Source: Nonomuraea soli (GTDB lineage: Bacteria > Actinomycetota > Actinomycetes > Streptosporangiales > Streptosporangiaceae). Taken from it: DNA of 64,000 nucleotides. The stretch's first letter is position 1. The number at the start of each line of letters is the position of its first letter. A program made the translations under genes and the position numbers. Under the pieces are notes generated by a model. It was given only the letters and a program-made list of their open reading frames with translations, did no database searches and was not told where the DNA came from. Shown piece by piece: positions 1-11,020 of the stretch. The stretch spans positions 1,240,001 through 1,304,000 of the forward strand of contig NZ_JACDUR010000001.1 of the NCBI RefSeq assembly GCF_013761175.1, read 5' to 3'.

Positions 1-2
1 TG

Positions 3-467
3 GCGGGCGACAGCGCGGGCGGGAACCTGGCCGCGGTCACCTGTCTTCGCGCCCGCGACGAGGGCGGCCCGCCGATCGCCTTCCAGGTGCTCGTCTACCC
101 GGCGACCGACGCGGCCATGGACTCCTCCTCGCACAGGGAGAACGCCGACGGCTACTTCCTGACCGGCGACGCCATGCGCTGGTATTGGAACAACTACATG
201 CCGGATCCGGCCAGGCGGGAGGAGCCGTACTGCTCGCCCATCAACGCCGACCTGCACGACCTGCCGCCGGCGCTGGTGCTCACCGCTCAGTACGACCCGC
301 TGCGCGACGAGGGCGAGGCCTACGGCGCCCGGCTGCGTGAGGCCGGGGTCAGGGCGCGCACCGTGCGCTTCGACGGCATGTTCCACGGTTTCTTCGGCCT
401 CGGTGCGATGCTGCCCGCCGCCAAGGAGGCGATGGCCGTGGTGTGCGAGGCCGTCAGGAGAGTGTGA
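3..467 (+). CDS. Alpha/beta-hydrolase, HSL/acetyl-hydrolase type (C-terminal part)
   Basis: C-terminal part (about 154 residues) of an alpha/beta-hydrolase of the hormone-sensitive-lipase group; the start lies before the window. These enzymes hydrolyse short acyl esters in the cytoplasm. The nucleophile elbow GDSAGG is at the very beginning of the visible part. The acid residue is in the YDPLRDEG segment and the histidine in FHGFF, so the catalytic triad is complete. Only the N-terminal cap and the oxyanion HGG motif are missing. The gene ends at a strong hairpin terminator. Substrate cannot be told from sequence. Confidence 0.88.
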   Translation, partial: AGDSAGGNLAAVTCLRARDEGGPPIAFQVLVYPATDAAMDSSSHRENADGYFLTGDAMRWYWNNYMPDPARREEPYCSPINADLHDLPPALVLTAQYDPLRDEGEAYGARLREAGVRARTVRFDGMFHGFFGLGAMLPAAKEAMAVVCEAVRRV

Positions 468-503
468 GAGCCCGGCGGCGACGCACCGACGCCGCCGGGC
501 TCT
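467..503 (+). terminator. Hairpin terminator after the hydrolase gene
   Basis: A perfect 14-bp inverted repeat (467-480 with 490-503, loop 481-489) starts inside the stop codon of the hydrolase gene. It has no T-tract, as is common for GC-rich actinomycete terminators. It may also stop transcripts arriving from the minus-strand operon on its right. Confidence 0.75.
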
Positions 504-588
504 GAACCCGTGAGCACGTGGGGCGGGGGCCACCGAGGCGCTCACGAGGAACACCGTAGAAGGCCGGACCCCGGCGGCGGATCCGCCG

Positions 589-1182
589 CTAGGGTGATCG
601 CCGATCAGCCCTCCGGCGGACCCGCCTGACCTTGCGGATCGCCCACCAGGCCAGCAGAGCCAGCACGATCAGCGCCAGGATCACCAGCACCGGGGTGAAG
701 ATCGCGATCAGGCTCATGCCCAGCGAGCCCGCGTCCTCGACGGTCGAGACCACCGGAGCGCCGACCCCGGCGGTGCCGGCGTTGACGACCGGCCGCGCCG
801 TCGTCTTCAGGGCGTGGACGGCCAGCGCCACGACGATGCCGAGCAGCCAGCCCATCCACGGGTTCTCCGCCATCCAGGTGGAGTTGTCGAGCTCGGCTGC
901 GGCCGTGGTGGCGCTGAAGACCACCCCGCCCGACGCCGGCCGTACGGCGGTCTGGATGAGGTCGTTGACGCTGTCGACGGCCGGGATCTTGTCGAGCACG
1001 AACTCGGCCGCGAGCAGGACGGCGATGACCGCCAGCACGCCCCAGTTCGACAGCCACGTGTAGCCGTCGGGCAGCTTCACGGCGTCGGTGAAGTTGGCCA
1101 GGATGCCGACGACCAGCAGCGGGATATAGGCGTTCAGACCGGCCGCGGTCGACAGACCCAGGCCGGTGAGAGCAGCGAACAT
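589..1182 (-). CDS. DUF4126 membrane protein
   Basis: A 197-residue integral membrane protein of the DUF4126 family; the molecular function is unknown. At least four hydrophobic segments are visible: one around YIPLLVVGIL near the N-terminus, one around LAVIAVLLAAEFVLD, one around GWLLGIVVALAVHAL, and a long C-terminal one before a very basic RKVRRVRRR tail that should face the cytoplasm. The ATG has a GGAAGG ribosome site. It is the last gene of a minus-strand run with the nitronate monooxygenase-like gene (28-bp gap) and the MgtC-like gene. Confidence 0.85.
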   Translation of the reverse strand: MFAALTGLGLSTAAGLNAYIPLLVVGILANFTDAVKLPDGYTWLSNWGVLAVIAVLLAAEFVLDKIPAVDSVNDLIQTAVRPASGGVVFSATTAAAELDNSTWMAENPWMGWLLGIVVALAVHALKTTARPVVNAGTAGVGAPVVSTVEDAGSLGMSLIAIFTPVLVILALIVLALLAWWAIRKVRRVRRRADRRSP

Positions 1183-1210
1183 GACACCTTCCTACCCGAC
1201 GGGGCCGGGT

Positions 1211-2317
1211 CTAGGGCGCCAGGCGCTCGACCGCCTCGGCATACTCGCTGATCATCTCGTAGACGACCTGCTTGGCGGGCTTGACCTGATCGAGCTGGCC
1301 GACGACCTGGCCGACGAAGTAGTTGGCCAGCTCCACCGCGCCCGGCTCGCCCCGCTCGGCGGCCGGGCCGATCGTGGCCATCGCCCCTTCGGCCAGGAGC
1401 ATCTGCAGCGGCATGCCGAGCGGTCCCGGGCTGTTCTCGCCGTCCCACTCCCTGGTCCAGGCGGAGCTGAGCTGGCGGGCGGGCTTGCCGGTGCGCGAGC
1501 GGGAACGCACGGTGTCGAGCGAGGAGGCGGCCAGGAACTTGCGCTTGACCGCCTGCGGGGTCTCGGCCTCCTCGGTGGTCAGCCAGACCGACCCGCACCA
1601 CACGCCCTGGGCGCCCAGGGCGATCGCCGCGGCCATCTGGCGGCCCGACGCGATGCCGCCGGCGGCCAGCACCGGGATCGGGGCGACGGCGTCGACCACC
1701 TGAGGGACGAGCACCATGGTGGAGATCTCGCCGGTGTGCCCGCCCGCCTCGGTGCCCTGGGCGACGATGATGTCGGCCCCCGCCTCACGCTGGCGCAGCG
1801 CGTGCTCGACGGTGCCGACCAGGGCGGCGACGGGCACGTCCGCCTCTCGGGCCAGCGCCACCATCTCGGGCGGGGGCGGGCCGAGCGCGCTGGCGATCAG
1901 GCCGATGCGGTGCTTCAGCGCGACCTCGATGAGGCCGGTGGCGCCCGACGCGGTGACCCTGCGTGCGACGTCGTCGGCGGCCGAGCCCGCCTGGGAGCCG
2001 GTGGCGCGGGAGGGCGGCGCCATGCCGTACTTGGAGAAGAGCGTGTCGAGGAAGGCGCGGTGCTCCTCGGGGATGAGGTCGGCCACCCGCACGCCGCGCG
2101 CGTCGAGCTTGCCCGGCACGAGCACGTCGACCCCGTACGGCCGGCCGCCGGTCTCGCGGTCGAGCCACGACAGCTCGGTGTCGAGCTGCTCGGCGGAGTA
2201 GGCGACGGCGCCCAGGACGCCGAAGCCGCCCGCGTTGGTGACGGCGGCGACGACGTCGCGGCAGTGGCTGAAGGCGAAGATGGGGACGTCGATGCCCAAG
2301 CGCTCGGTTAACCGCAT
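1211..2317 (-). CDS. Nitronate monooxygenase / 2-nitropropane dioxygenase family protein
   Basis: A 368-residue TIM-barrel flavoprotein related to nitronate monooxygenase, which uses FMN to oxidise alkyl nitronates. Visible family marks are the N-terminal PIFAFSHCRDVVAAV strand, the QGTEAGGHTG segment that carries the conserved histidine region, and the phosphate-binding stretch AAGGIASGRQMAAA followed by LGAQGVWCGS. Length suits the family. It sits 9 bp downstream of the MgtC-like gene, so the two are probably co-transcribed. Family members also include enoyl-reductase-like and other FMN enzymes, so the exact substrate is open. Confidence 0.85.
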   Translation of the reverse strand: MRLTERLGIDVPIFAFSHCRDVVAAVTNAGGFGVLGAVAYSAEQLDTELSWLDRETGGRPYGVDVLVPGKLDARGVRVADLIPEEHRAFLDTLFSKYGMAPPSRATGSQAGSAADDVARRVTASGATGLIEVALKHRIGLIASALGPPPPEMVALAREADVPVAALVGTVEHALRQREAGADIIVAQGTEAGGHTGEISTMVLVPQVVDAVAPIPVLAAGGIASGRQMAAAIALGAQGVWCGSVWLTTEEAETPQAVKRKFLAASSLDTVRSRSRTGKPARQLSSAWTREWDGENSPGPLGMPLQMLLAEGAMATIGPAAERGEPGAVELANYFVGQVVGQLDQVKPAKQVVYEMISEYAEAVERLAP

Positions 2318-2326
2318 GCACCGACT

Positions 2327-3040
2327 TTACGAGTCGTCCTCATCATCGTCATCCCCTTCGACGGTCCAGGTGACCGAGGTGACCGACGGTTCCAGGCTCA
2401 GCCGGCTCGTGGCCCGCTCGAACAGGCCCTCGTCGCGCTTGAGGCTGTCGACCATGGCGTGCACCTCGACCTGGCCGCGCACGTCCGCGTCGTGGCTGTG
2501 CAGGCTGCGCAGGCGCAGCTCGGGGCGGGTGAGTGCGGCGACGATGAGGCTGCGGACGTGCGCCTCGTCCTGCTTGGGGCACAGCACCTCGAAGCGGTAG
2601 CGGGTGCGCTGGCGGGCCCGGCGGCGGTCCAGGAAGCGTCCCAGCGGCCGCATCAGCGTGTTGGCGCCGACGATGAGCAGGGTGCCCGCGGTGGCCAGGA
2701 CGAACATGCCGGCCCCCGCCAGCGATCCGACCGCCGCCGCGCACCACAGGGTGGCGGCGGTGTTCAGGCCGCGGATGTTGAAGCCCTCGCGCAGGATCAC
2801 GCCCGCGCCCAGGAAGCCGATGCCCGAGACGATCTGCGCGGCCACCCTGGTGGGGTCGGCGGTCCCCGCGTCGTTGCTGAAGCCGTAGGCGCTGAGCAGG
2901 ACGAACAGCGCCGATCCGACGGCCACCAGCAGGTTGGTGCGGATGCCCGCCATGCGGGCGCGCCACTGGCGCTCCATGCCGATCACCGCGCCGAGCCCGC
3001 CTGCGACGATCAGGCGCAGCATCAGCTCCAGATCAGCCAT
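2327..3040 (-). CDS. MgtC/SapB family membrane protein
   Basis: A 237-residue protein of the MgtC/SapB family, inner-membrane proteins linked to growth in low magnesium and to ATP-synthase or membrane-potential control. The N-terminal half is hydrophobic and carries family signatures: GGLGAVIGMERQ, GIRTNLLVAVGSALFVL, RVAAQIVSGIGFLGAG and LNTAATLW. The C-terminal part (about residues 150-237) is a soluble ACT-like domain ending in an acidic tail. The start was chosen at ATG 3040 because the family begins just before the first membrane helix; the longer open frame upstream runs antisense through another gene. It heads a probable three-gene operon. Confidence 0.9.
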   Translation of the reverse strand: MADLELMLRLIVAGGLGAVIGMERQWRARMAGIRTNLLVAVGSALFVLLSAYGFSNDAGTADPTRVAAQIVSGIGFLGAGVILREGFNIRGLNTAATLWCAAAVGSLAGAGMFVLATAGTLLIVGANTLMRPLGRFLDRRRARQRTRYRFEVLCPKQDEAHVRSLIVAALTRPELRLRSLHSHDADVRGQVEVHAMVDSLKRDEGLFERATSRLSLEPSVTSVTWTVEGDDDDEDDS

Positions 3041-3067
3041 GTCAGGACATTTCCCCAACTGTGATGG

Positions 3068-3101
3068 CCTCTGGCAGTCGCTGACAGAGGTTTGGCAGAG
3101 G
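3068..3101. promoter_or_regulatory. Candidate operator in the mgtC-like / monooxygenase divergent promoter
   Basis: The 81-bp gap between two divergent genes holds a perfect 6-bp inverted repeat (CCTCTG 3068-3073, CAGAGG 3085-3090, 11-bp spacer) and a third copy of CAGAGG at 3096-3101. This spacing is what a dimeric repressor site could look like. No cognate regulator is evident. Confidence 0.3.
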
Positions 3102-3121
3102 CATGGGCCAGCGTTTGACCC

Positions 3122-4369
3122 ATGACACACGTACTGATCGCCGGCGCCGGGCCGACCGGTCTCACCCTCGCCATCGAGCTGGCCCGCAGGGGCGTCGACC
3201 TCCGCATCGTCGAACGTTCGCCCGAGCACCCGTCCGGCGTGCGCGGCAAGGGGCTGCAACCGCGCACGCTGGAGGTATTCCACGATCTGGGGGTGATCGA
3301 CGAGATCCTCGCCACCGGCTCGGTCTACCCGCCGATCCGCGGCTACCAGGACGGCCGGGTCGTCTGGGAACACCGGATGCACGAGCCGAAGCAGCCCTCG
3401 CGGGCCGTGCCGTACCCGATGGTCGTCATGCAGCCGCAGTGGCGCACCGAGCGCATCCTGCGCGAGCGGCTGGCCGCCCTGGGACACCACGTGGAACTGG
3501 GCACCGAAGTGGTCGCAGCCGAACAGGACGGCGAGGGCGTCACCGTGACGCTCGGCGGCGGCGAGCGGGTGCGCTGCGCCTACCTGGCCGGCGCCGACGG
3601 CGGCAGGAGCACCGTGCGCAAGCTGGCCGGGATCGGCTTCCACGGCGAGACCTTCGAGACCGAGCGCATGACGCTCAAGGACGTCAGGGTCGACGGGCTC
3701 GACCGCGACCACTGGCACATGTGGGGCGACGAGAACGGCTTCGCGGGACTGTGCCCCATGCCGCACAGCGACGTCTTCCAGCTGACCTGCACCCCAGGCG
3801 TCGAGCCGCCCGTCGAGATCCGCGAGGTGCTGTGGGAGTCGGAGTACCGGGTCAACATCCGCATGGCCGAGCGGTTCAGGAACGGCCGGATCTTCCTGGC
3901 CGGCGACGCCGCCCACGTGCACTCGCCCGCCGGTGGACAGGGGCTCAACACCGGCGTCCAGGACGCCTACAACCTGGGATGGAAGCTCGCGCTCGGCCTC
4001 GACCGGGTGATCGACACCTACGAGGCCGAACGGATGCCAGTCGCCGAGCACGTCCTCGGCCTGAGCACCCGGCTGCTGCGCGAGCAGGACCTCAAGCGCG
4101 ACGAGGAGACCCAGCAGCTCAACCTCGGCTACCGGGACAGCCCGCTGTCGGAGGGCGAGCGCGGCGGCGAGCGGCTGCCCGGCCGCCTGGAGGAGCTGCG
4201 CGGCACGCACTTCACGCTCTTCGGGGCGGCCGAGATCGCCGACCCGCGGGTGCGCGTGCATCCGGGGGAGGGGTTCCTGCTGGTGCGCCCCGACGGCTAC
4301 ATCGGCTTCGACGGCGACGACGAGAGCAGGCTGAGGGCGTACCTCTCCGGGCTCGGCATCGTGGCCTGA
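3122..4369 (+). CDS. FAD-dependent aromatic monooxygenase (PheA/TfdB class)
   Basis: A 415-residue class A flavoprotein monooxygenase that would use NAD(P)H, FAD and oxygen to hydroxylate an aromatic substrate. The N-terminal dinucleotide motif GAGPTG is at residues 8-13. The DG motif GADGGRSTVRK lies mid-protein, and the second FAD motif GDAAHVHSPAGGQGLN is near residue 260. The family's C-terminal thioredoxin-like part is short here. Relatives act on phenols, polyketides or rifamycins, so resistance or tailoring roles are both possible. The last 73 bp overlap the end of the opposing SARP gene. Confidence 0.9.
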   Translation: MTHVLIAGAGPTGLTLAIELARRGVDLRIVERSPEHPSGVRGKGLQPRTLEVFHDLGVIDEILATGSVYPPIRGYQDGRVVWEHRMHEPKQPSRAVPYPMVVMQPQWRTERILRERLAALGHHVELGTEVVAAEQDGEGVTVTLGGGERVRCAYLAGADGGRSTVRKLAGIGFHGETFETERMTLKDVRVDGLDRDHWHMWGDENGFAGLCPMPHSDVFQLTCTPGVEPPVEIREVLWESEYRVNIRMAERFRNGRIFLAGDAAHVHSPAGGQGLNTGVQDAYNLGWKLALGLDRVIDTYEAERMPVAEHVLGLSTRLLREQDLKRDEETQQLNLGYRDSPLSEGERGGERLPGRLEELRGTHFTLFGAAEIADPRVRVHPGEGFLLVRPDGYIGFDGDDESRLRAYLSGLGIVA

Positions 4370-6945
4370 CCCGAGCGCAGCGCCCGCGCCGCGTCCAGCA
4401 GCCGCTGCGAGCCGCACCAGGCGGCGGCGTGCTCCAGGACGATCGCCCGCGCCGTGCGGTCCGGGTGCCCGTCCATCAGCTCCAGGGCCCGGCGCAGCGG
4501 CTGCGGCGAGGCCGTCGCGTAGGCCAGCTCCACCTGGACCTGGGCGGCGAACTGGTCAGGCGCCTCCTGCCCCATCAGCAGCCGCAGCGCCTCCTCGGCC
4601 CGCTCGCGGTCGGGCGTGCCGCGCCTGCGGGCCACCTCGGCGCGCGCGTGCGCGATTCTGGCCAGCGCCAGCGGATCGTCGACGTCCAGCGCGTCGAGCG
4701 CCGCGTCGGCCGCCGCGAATTCACCCAGCTCGGCCTGGAGCCGGGCCACGCGCACCCCGAGATGGGCGGGACCGGGAAGCGCCTGCACCCCGCCGATCTC
4801 CGTGGCGGGCTCCACCGAGCGCAGCGCCAGCTCCAGGGCCCCGGCCGGGTCGCCGCGGTTCTCCGCGGCCAGGGAGAGCCAGTACAGCGCCAGGGCCAGC
4901 CCCCAGCGGTCACCGGTGGCGCGGAAGCCGTCGAGCGCCTCAGGCAGCAACCGCTCGGCGCGGGCGGCGTCGCCGTACTCGAACTGCGCGATCCCCGCCA
5001 TCAGGGCGGCCACCGGATCGCCGGGACGCCGGGAGACCTCCCCCTCGGCCAGCTCGATCACGTCACGCGGCGGGGCCAGGCGCACCGAGAGCGCCCACCC
5101 GGCCCTGGCCGCCGGATGGCCGGACTCCGTCAGGCCGGGCGGCAGCTCACCTGTCGCGATCAGCTCGCACAACCCGCGCGCCGCACCCGTGGTGCGATCC
5201 AACAGGGCGGCGGCCCAGGTCTGCGCCTCACGGCGCCTGCCGCGCATCATCCAGAACCAGACCCTGGCCAGGAACGCCCGGTCGGGAGACCAGGCCATGG
5301 CGGCGTCGAGATTGCCCGACTCCGCCTCGAACAGGGCCAGCGCGCCGAGCTGCCGCGCGCCGCTCCTGAGCTCGGGCTCGGCACGTTCGGCCAGCTCGAC
5401 GAAGTAGCGGGCATGGCGTGCCGCGAGCCCGTCGTCGTCCAGATGCTCGGCGGCGAAGCGGCGGACCGTCTCCAGCAGGGCGTAGCGCTCCCCGCGCAGC
5501 TGCACCAGCGACTTGTCGACCAGCGACGCCAGCACCTCGCCCTCGGCCCCGCACACCTCCAGCACCGCCCCGGACGTGGCGCCGCCGGAGAAGACCGACA
5601 TCCGGCTCAGCAGCCGCTGCTCGGCGGGTTCGAGCAGGCGCCAGCTCCACTCGATCACGGCGCGCAGGGTGCGGTGCCGCGGCTGGGCCGTACGGCTGCC
5701 CCTGAGCCCGAGCACGTCGGCCAGCTGCTCCGACACCGTCGAGGCCGGCATGGTGCGCAGCCGGGCGGCGGCCAGCTCGATCGCCAGCGGCAACCCGTCG
5801 AGGCGGCCGACCGGGACCGACTCCACCTGCGCGTCGGCGCGTACGGCCAGGGCCCGCTCGGCGAACAGCCTGGCCGCCTCCCGCTCCGGCAGCGGCGGCA
5901 CCACGTGGACGCTCTCGCCCGTCACGTCGAGCGCCTCCCGGCTGGTGGCCAGGATCCGCAGCCTCGGATGCGCCGACAGCAGCCGCTGCGCCACCGCCGC
6001 CGCCTCGTCGACCACGTGCTCGCAGTTGTCGAGCACCAGCAGCGGCGCGCTGTCCTTGAGCGGAACGACCGCCTCGACCGCGGCCCGCACGTCGGCGGCG
6101 CCCGCGAGCTCCACCAGCCAGGCGCCGTCGGGGACGTCCAGGGCGGCGGCCACCTCCAGGGCCAGCCGCGTCTTGCCGACACCGCCGGGACCGGTGAGCG
6201 TCACCAGCCGGTTCGACCTCACCAGGCCGCGCACCCGCTCCACGTCGGCCTGCCTGCCCACGAACCCGGTCAACGGGGCGGGCAGGTTGCCGCGGCGCCG
6301 CTCACGAAGCGCGTCGAGATGCGCCTGCCGCAGCTCGGGGCCGGGATCGGCGCCCAGCTCCCCGGCCAGTCTCGACCTGATGCGCTCGAAGGCCTCCAGC
6401 GCCTCGCCCCGCCGGTCCGCGCCGGCCAGCGCCCGCACCAGCAGGGCGTGGAAGGGCTCGCGCAGCGGGTGGGCGGTCGTGAGCTCCTCCAGCTCCGGCA
6501 GCACGTCGTGCTCGCCCAGGTCGTCCTCGATGCGGGCGGCCAGCGAGCGCAGGCGCAGCTCCTCCAGGCGCGCGGCGGGAGCCTGGGCGAAGGGCATGCT
6601 CCGGGCGTCGGCCAGGGCCGTACCGCGCCACAGGGCCAGGGCGGCGCGGTGCTCGCCCGCGCGGGCCAGCCGCTCGAAGAGCGCGGCGTCCACCTCGGCG
6701 TCGAGCACGTAGCCGGCCGGATGGGAGGAGATCACGCCGGGCACCTCGCGCCGGGCGCGGGAGACCAGCGACTGCAGCGCCGCCGCGGGATGCTCGGGCG
6801 GCTCCTCCGGCCACAGGTCGTCGATCAGGCGCTCGGAGGTCACGACCCGGCCGGGCTCCAGGGCCAGGCGGATCAGCAGCACCCGCAACCGGCTGCCGCC
6901 GACCCGGCGCCCCGAGATCTCCAGCGGCCCGAGAACGCCGATCAT
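4297..6945 (-). CDS. SARP-type regulator with BTAD, ATPase and TPR regions
   Basis: An 882-residue AfsR/SARP-family transcriptional regulator. In order: an OmpR-like winged helix (about 5-75), a bacterial transcriptional activator domain (about 85-225), an NB-ARC/AAA-like ATPase with P-loop GPGGVGKTRLA near residue 250 and Walker B LLVLDNCEHV near 300, then a helical repeat C-terminus. Such proteins activate secondary-metabolite or stress genes. ATG 6945 (MIGVLGPLEI) was chosen because the family begins at exactly this strand; twelve upstream residues of open frame look non-coding. Its target is not visible nearby. The 3' end overlaps the monooxygenase gene by 73 bp, tail to tail. Confidence 0.92.
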   Translation of the reverse strand: MIGVLGPLEISGRRVGGSRLRVLLIRLALEPGRVVTSERLIDDLWPEEPPEHPAAALQSLVSRARREVPGVISSHPAGYVLDAEVDAALFERLARAGEHRAALALWRGTALADARSMPFAQAPAARLEELRLRSLAARIEDDLGEHDVLPELEELTTAHPLREPFHALLVRALAGADRRGEALEAFERIRSRLAGELGADPGPELRQAHLDALRERRRGNLPAPLTGFVGRQADVERVRGLVRSNRLVTLTGPGGVGKTRLALEVAAALDVPDGAWLVELAGAADVRAAVEAVVPLKDSAPLLVLDNCEHVVDEAAAVAQRLLSAHPRLRILATSREALDVTGESVHVVPPLPEREAARLFAERALAVRADAQVESVPVGRLDGLPLAIELAAARLRTMPASTVSEQLADVLGLRGSRTAQPRHRTLRAVIEWSWRLLEPAEQRLLSRMSVFSGGATSGAVLEVCGAEGEVLASLVDKSLVQLRGERYALLETVRRFAAEHLDDDGLAARHARYFVELAERAEPELRSGARQLGALALFEAESGNLDAAMAWSPDRAFLARVWFWMMRGRRREAQTWAAALLDRTTGAARGLCELIATGELPPGLTESGHPAARAGWALSVRLAPPRDVIELAEGEVSRRPGDPVAALMAGIAQFEYGDAARAERLLPEALDGFRATGDRWGLALALYWLSLAAENRGDPAGALELALRSVEPATEIGGVQALPGPAHLGVRVARLQAELGEFAAADAALDALDVDDPLALARIAHARAEVARRRGTPDRERAEEALRLLMGQEAPDQFAAQVQVELAYATASPQPLRRALELMDGHPDRTARAIVLEHAAAWCGSQRLLDAARALRSGQATMPSPERYALSLLSSSPSKPM

Positions 6946-7014
6946 CGGGCCGGGCTCACGCGGGCGTCCGGCCCGTGGCACACCCGGCGGGCGGGCACGG
7001 GATGGGTACGGGGC

Positions 7015-7653
7015 TCACGCGGGCCGGTCCAGGGCGGCCACGCCCGGCGTACGCCAGCCGTCCTCCGGCGTGTAGGTGCGCACGACCCGCCCCGGCACCC
7101 CGGCGATCACGCTGTGGTCCGGGAACTCCCCGCGCACCACCGCGCCGCCCGCCACCACGCACTGCCGCCCGATCCGCGACCCCGGCAGGATGATCGCCCC
7201 GGTCCCGATCCACGAGCCGCTGCCGATCGACACCGGGTTGTTGCGCGGCCACTGCCGCCCGATCGGCACCTCGGGATCGTCGTAGACGTGGTTCTGGTCG
7301 GTGATGTAGACGTACGGGCCGGTGAAGACGTTGTCGCCGATGTCGATCGACTGGTGGCCGACGATGTGCGAGCCCCGCCCGATCGAGCACGACTCGCCGA
7401 TCCGCACGATGGAGTGCGGCCCCAGATCGGGCCCCGGCATCATGCCGCAGGAGATGGAGACCCGCTCACCGATCAGGGTGCGCGCGCCGATCTCGATCCA
7501 CCGCTCCCCGAAGATCGCTCCTGGCGGGAAGGCGATGCTCACACCCTCGCCGAGACGCCGGAAACGGTACCCGGCCGGGTTGGCGGGGGAAATCGCCCCC
7601 ACTCGGCGGATCATCGCGTATGCGCGGTGAACCAGCGCGCCCACAAATGACAT
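7015..7653 (-). CDS. Hexapeptide-repeat acyltransferase (left-handed beta helix)
   Basis: A 212-residue acyltransferase of the LbetaH superfamily (maltose/galactoside O-acetyltransferase-like). It carries runs of imperfect hexapeptides typical of the triangular beta helix, for example IEIGARTLIGERVSI, IGRGSHIVG and IGDNVFTGPYVYI. A loop TDQNHVYDD holds the likely catalytic histidine, and the C-terminal coil ends with AGVPGRVVR, the usual acyl-CoA-binding end. It probably transfers an acetyl or other acyl group to a sugar. It is divergent from pyrG across a 110-bp gap. Confidence 0.87.
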   Translation of the reverse strand: MSFVGALVHRAYAMIRRVGAISPANPAGYRFRRLGEGVSIAFPPGAIFGERWIEIGARTLIGERVSISCGMMPGPDLGPHSIVRIGESCSIGRGSHIVGHQSIDIGDNVFTGPYVYITDQNHVYDDPEVPIGRQWPRNNPVSIGSGSWIGTGAIILPGSRIGRQCVVAGGAVVRGEFPDHSVIAGVPGRVVRTYTPEDGWRTPGVAALDRPA

Positions 7654-7655
7654 AG

Positions 7656-9997
<2,342 letters not shown>

Positions 9998-10008
9998 AGG
10001 GAGTCCCA

Positions 10009-10905
10009 GTGGAGGCGGTGCTGTCCAGCTACCTCGCCCACCTGGCGGTGGAGGAGGGACTGGCCGCCAACACGCTCGCCGCCTACCGGCGAGACCTGCG
10101 CCGCTACCTCGAACACCTGCGAGACCTGGGACGCAGCAAGATCGACGAGGTGGGCGAGGCCGACGTCCTCGCCTTCCTGTCGGCCCTGCGCCAGGGCGAC
10201 GGCGAGCGCCCCGCCCTGGTCGCCAGCTCCGCCGCCCGCGCCATCTCCGCCGTGCGCGGCCTGCACCGCTTCGCCCTGCGCGAGGGCATGGCCGGCCACG
10301 ACCCGGCCCACGAGGTCAGGCCGCCCAGGCGCCCGCGCCCGCTGCCCAAGGCGATCTCCGTCGCCGAGGTCGAGGCGCTCCTGGCCGCCGCCGGACCCGC
10401 CGACGCGCCCCTCACCCTCCGCAACCGCGCGCTCCTGGAGCTGCTGTACGGCACGGGCGCGCGCATCTCCGAAGCCCTCGCCCTGGCCGTCGACGACCTG
10501 GAGCCCGACCAGGTGCGCCTGCACGGCAAGGGCGGCAACGTCCGCGTCGCCCCCCTCGGCACCTACGCCCGCCAGGCACTCGACGCCTACCTCGTGCGCG
10601 CCAGGCCCCTGCTGACCCCCCGCACGCCCGCCCTCTTCCTCAACGCCCGCGGCGGCCCCCTGACCAGGCAGGGCGCCTGGGAGGTGCTGCAGAACGCGGC
10701 GGAGAGAGCGGGCATCGACGGCGTGTCGCCGCATGTCCTGCGCCATTCGTTCGCAACTCACCTCATTGACGGCGGGGCTGACGTTAGGGTGGTGCAAGAG
10801 TTGCTCGACCACGCCTCGGTGACGACCACTCAGGTCTACACCCTGGTGACGGTCGACAAACTTCGCGAGGTCTACGCCGCGGCGCACCCTCGCGCCCGTC
10901 AGTGA
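10009..10905 (+). CDS. xerD: Site-specific tyrosine recombinase XerD
   Basis: A 298-residue tyrosine recombinase of the XerD family, which with XerC resolves chromosome dimers at dif. The N-terminal core-binding SAM-like domain covers about 1-85. Catalytic residues are all present: Arg in GTGARISE near 151, HxxR in SPHVLRHSF near 242-245, His in LLDHAS, and Tyr in TTQVYTLV near 276. The GTG start has GAAGGGAG just upstream. It is 11 bp after the Nudix gene. The context with ParA and ScpAB indicates the housekeeping recombinase rather than a phage integrase. Confidence 0.95.
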   Translation: MEAVLSSYLAHLAVEEGLAANTLAAYRRDLRRYLEHLRDLGRSKIDEVGEADVLAFLSALRQGDGERPALVASSAARAISAVRGLHRFALREGMAGHDPAHEVRPPRRPRPLPKAISVAEVEALLAAAGPADAPLTLRNRALLELLYGTGARISEALALAVDDLEPDQVRLHGKGGNVRVAPLGTYARQALDAYLVRARPLLTPRTPALFLNARGGPLTRQGAWEVLQNAAERAGIDGVSPHVLRHSFATHLIDGGADVRVVQELLDHASVTTTQVYTLVTVDKLREVYAAAHPRARQ

Positions 10906-10946
10906 TCTATAGTCTTTGCCGACGTGCGGCTATGCGGTGTGTTGCC

Positions 10947-10975
10947 TTGCCGTACAAAAGCTGACGCCATAGTGT
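10947..10975 (+). promoter_or_regulatory. Promoter for the parA-scpA-scpB operon
   Basis: A -35-like TTGCCG (10947-10952) is 17 bp from a -10-like TAGTGT (10970-10975), close to the housekeeping actinomycete consensus. It lies in the 115-bp gap after xerD. Transcription should start near 10981, directly before the hairpin listed next. Confidence 0.55.
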
Positions 10976-10982
10976 CCGTCCG

Positions 10983-11010
10983 GACGGTCCGGTTCGGGAC
11001 CGTCAGGGAG
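10983..11010 (+). promoter_or_regulatory. Leader hairpin and ribosome site of parA
   Basis: A perfect 8-bp inverted repeat (10983-10990 with 10997-11004, 6-nt loop) is followed at once by AGGGAG (11005-11010), the ribosome site for the GTG at 11021. It sits at the 5' end of the predicted transcript and could stabilise the mRNA or tune initiation. There is no T-tract. Confidence 0.4.
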
Positions 11011-11020
11011 GTTCGAGCTG

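Noticed and set aside
3103-7650. A 1515-residue open frame on the plus strand
   Set aside because: It is antisense to the SARP and acyltransferase genes and out of frame with the monooxygenase gene. Its composition is Arg/Gly/Ala-rich with no recognisable domain, typical of high-GC shadow frames.
10009-10905. Phage or integrative-element integrase
   Set aside because: The tyrosine recombinase lies in the conserved pyrG-Nudix-xerD-parA-scpAB order, with no att-like repeats, tRNA gene or phage genes beside it.
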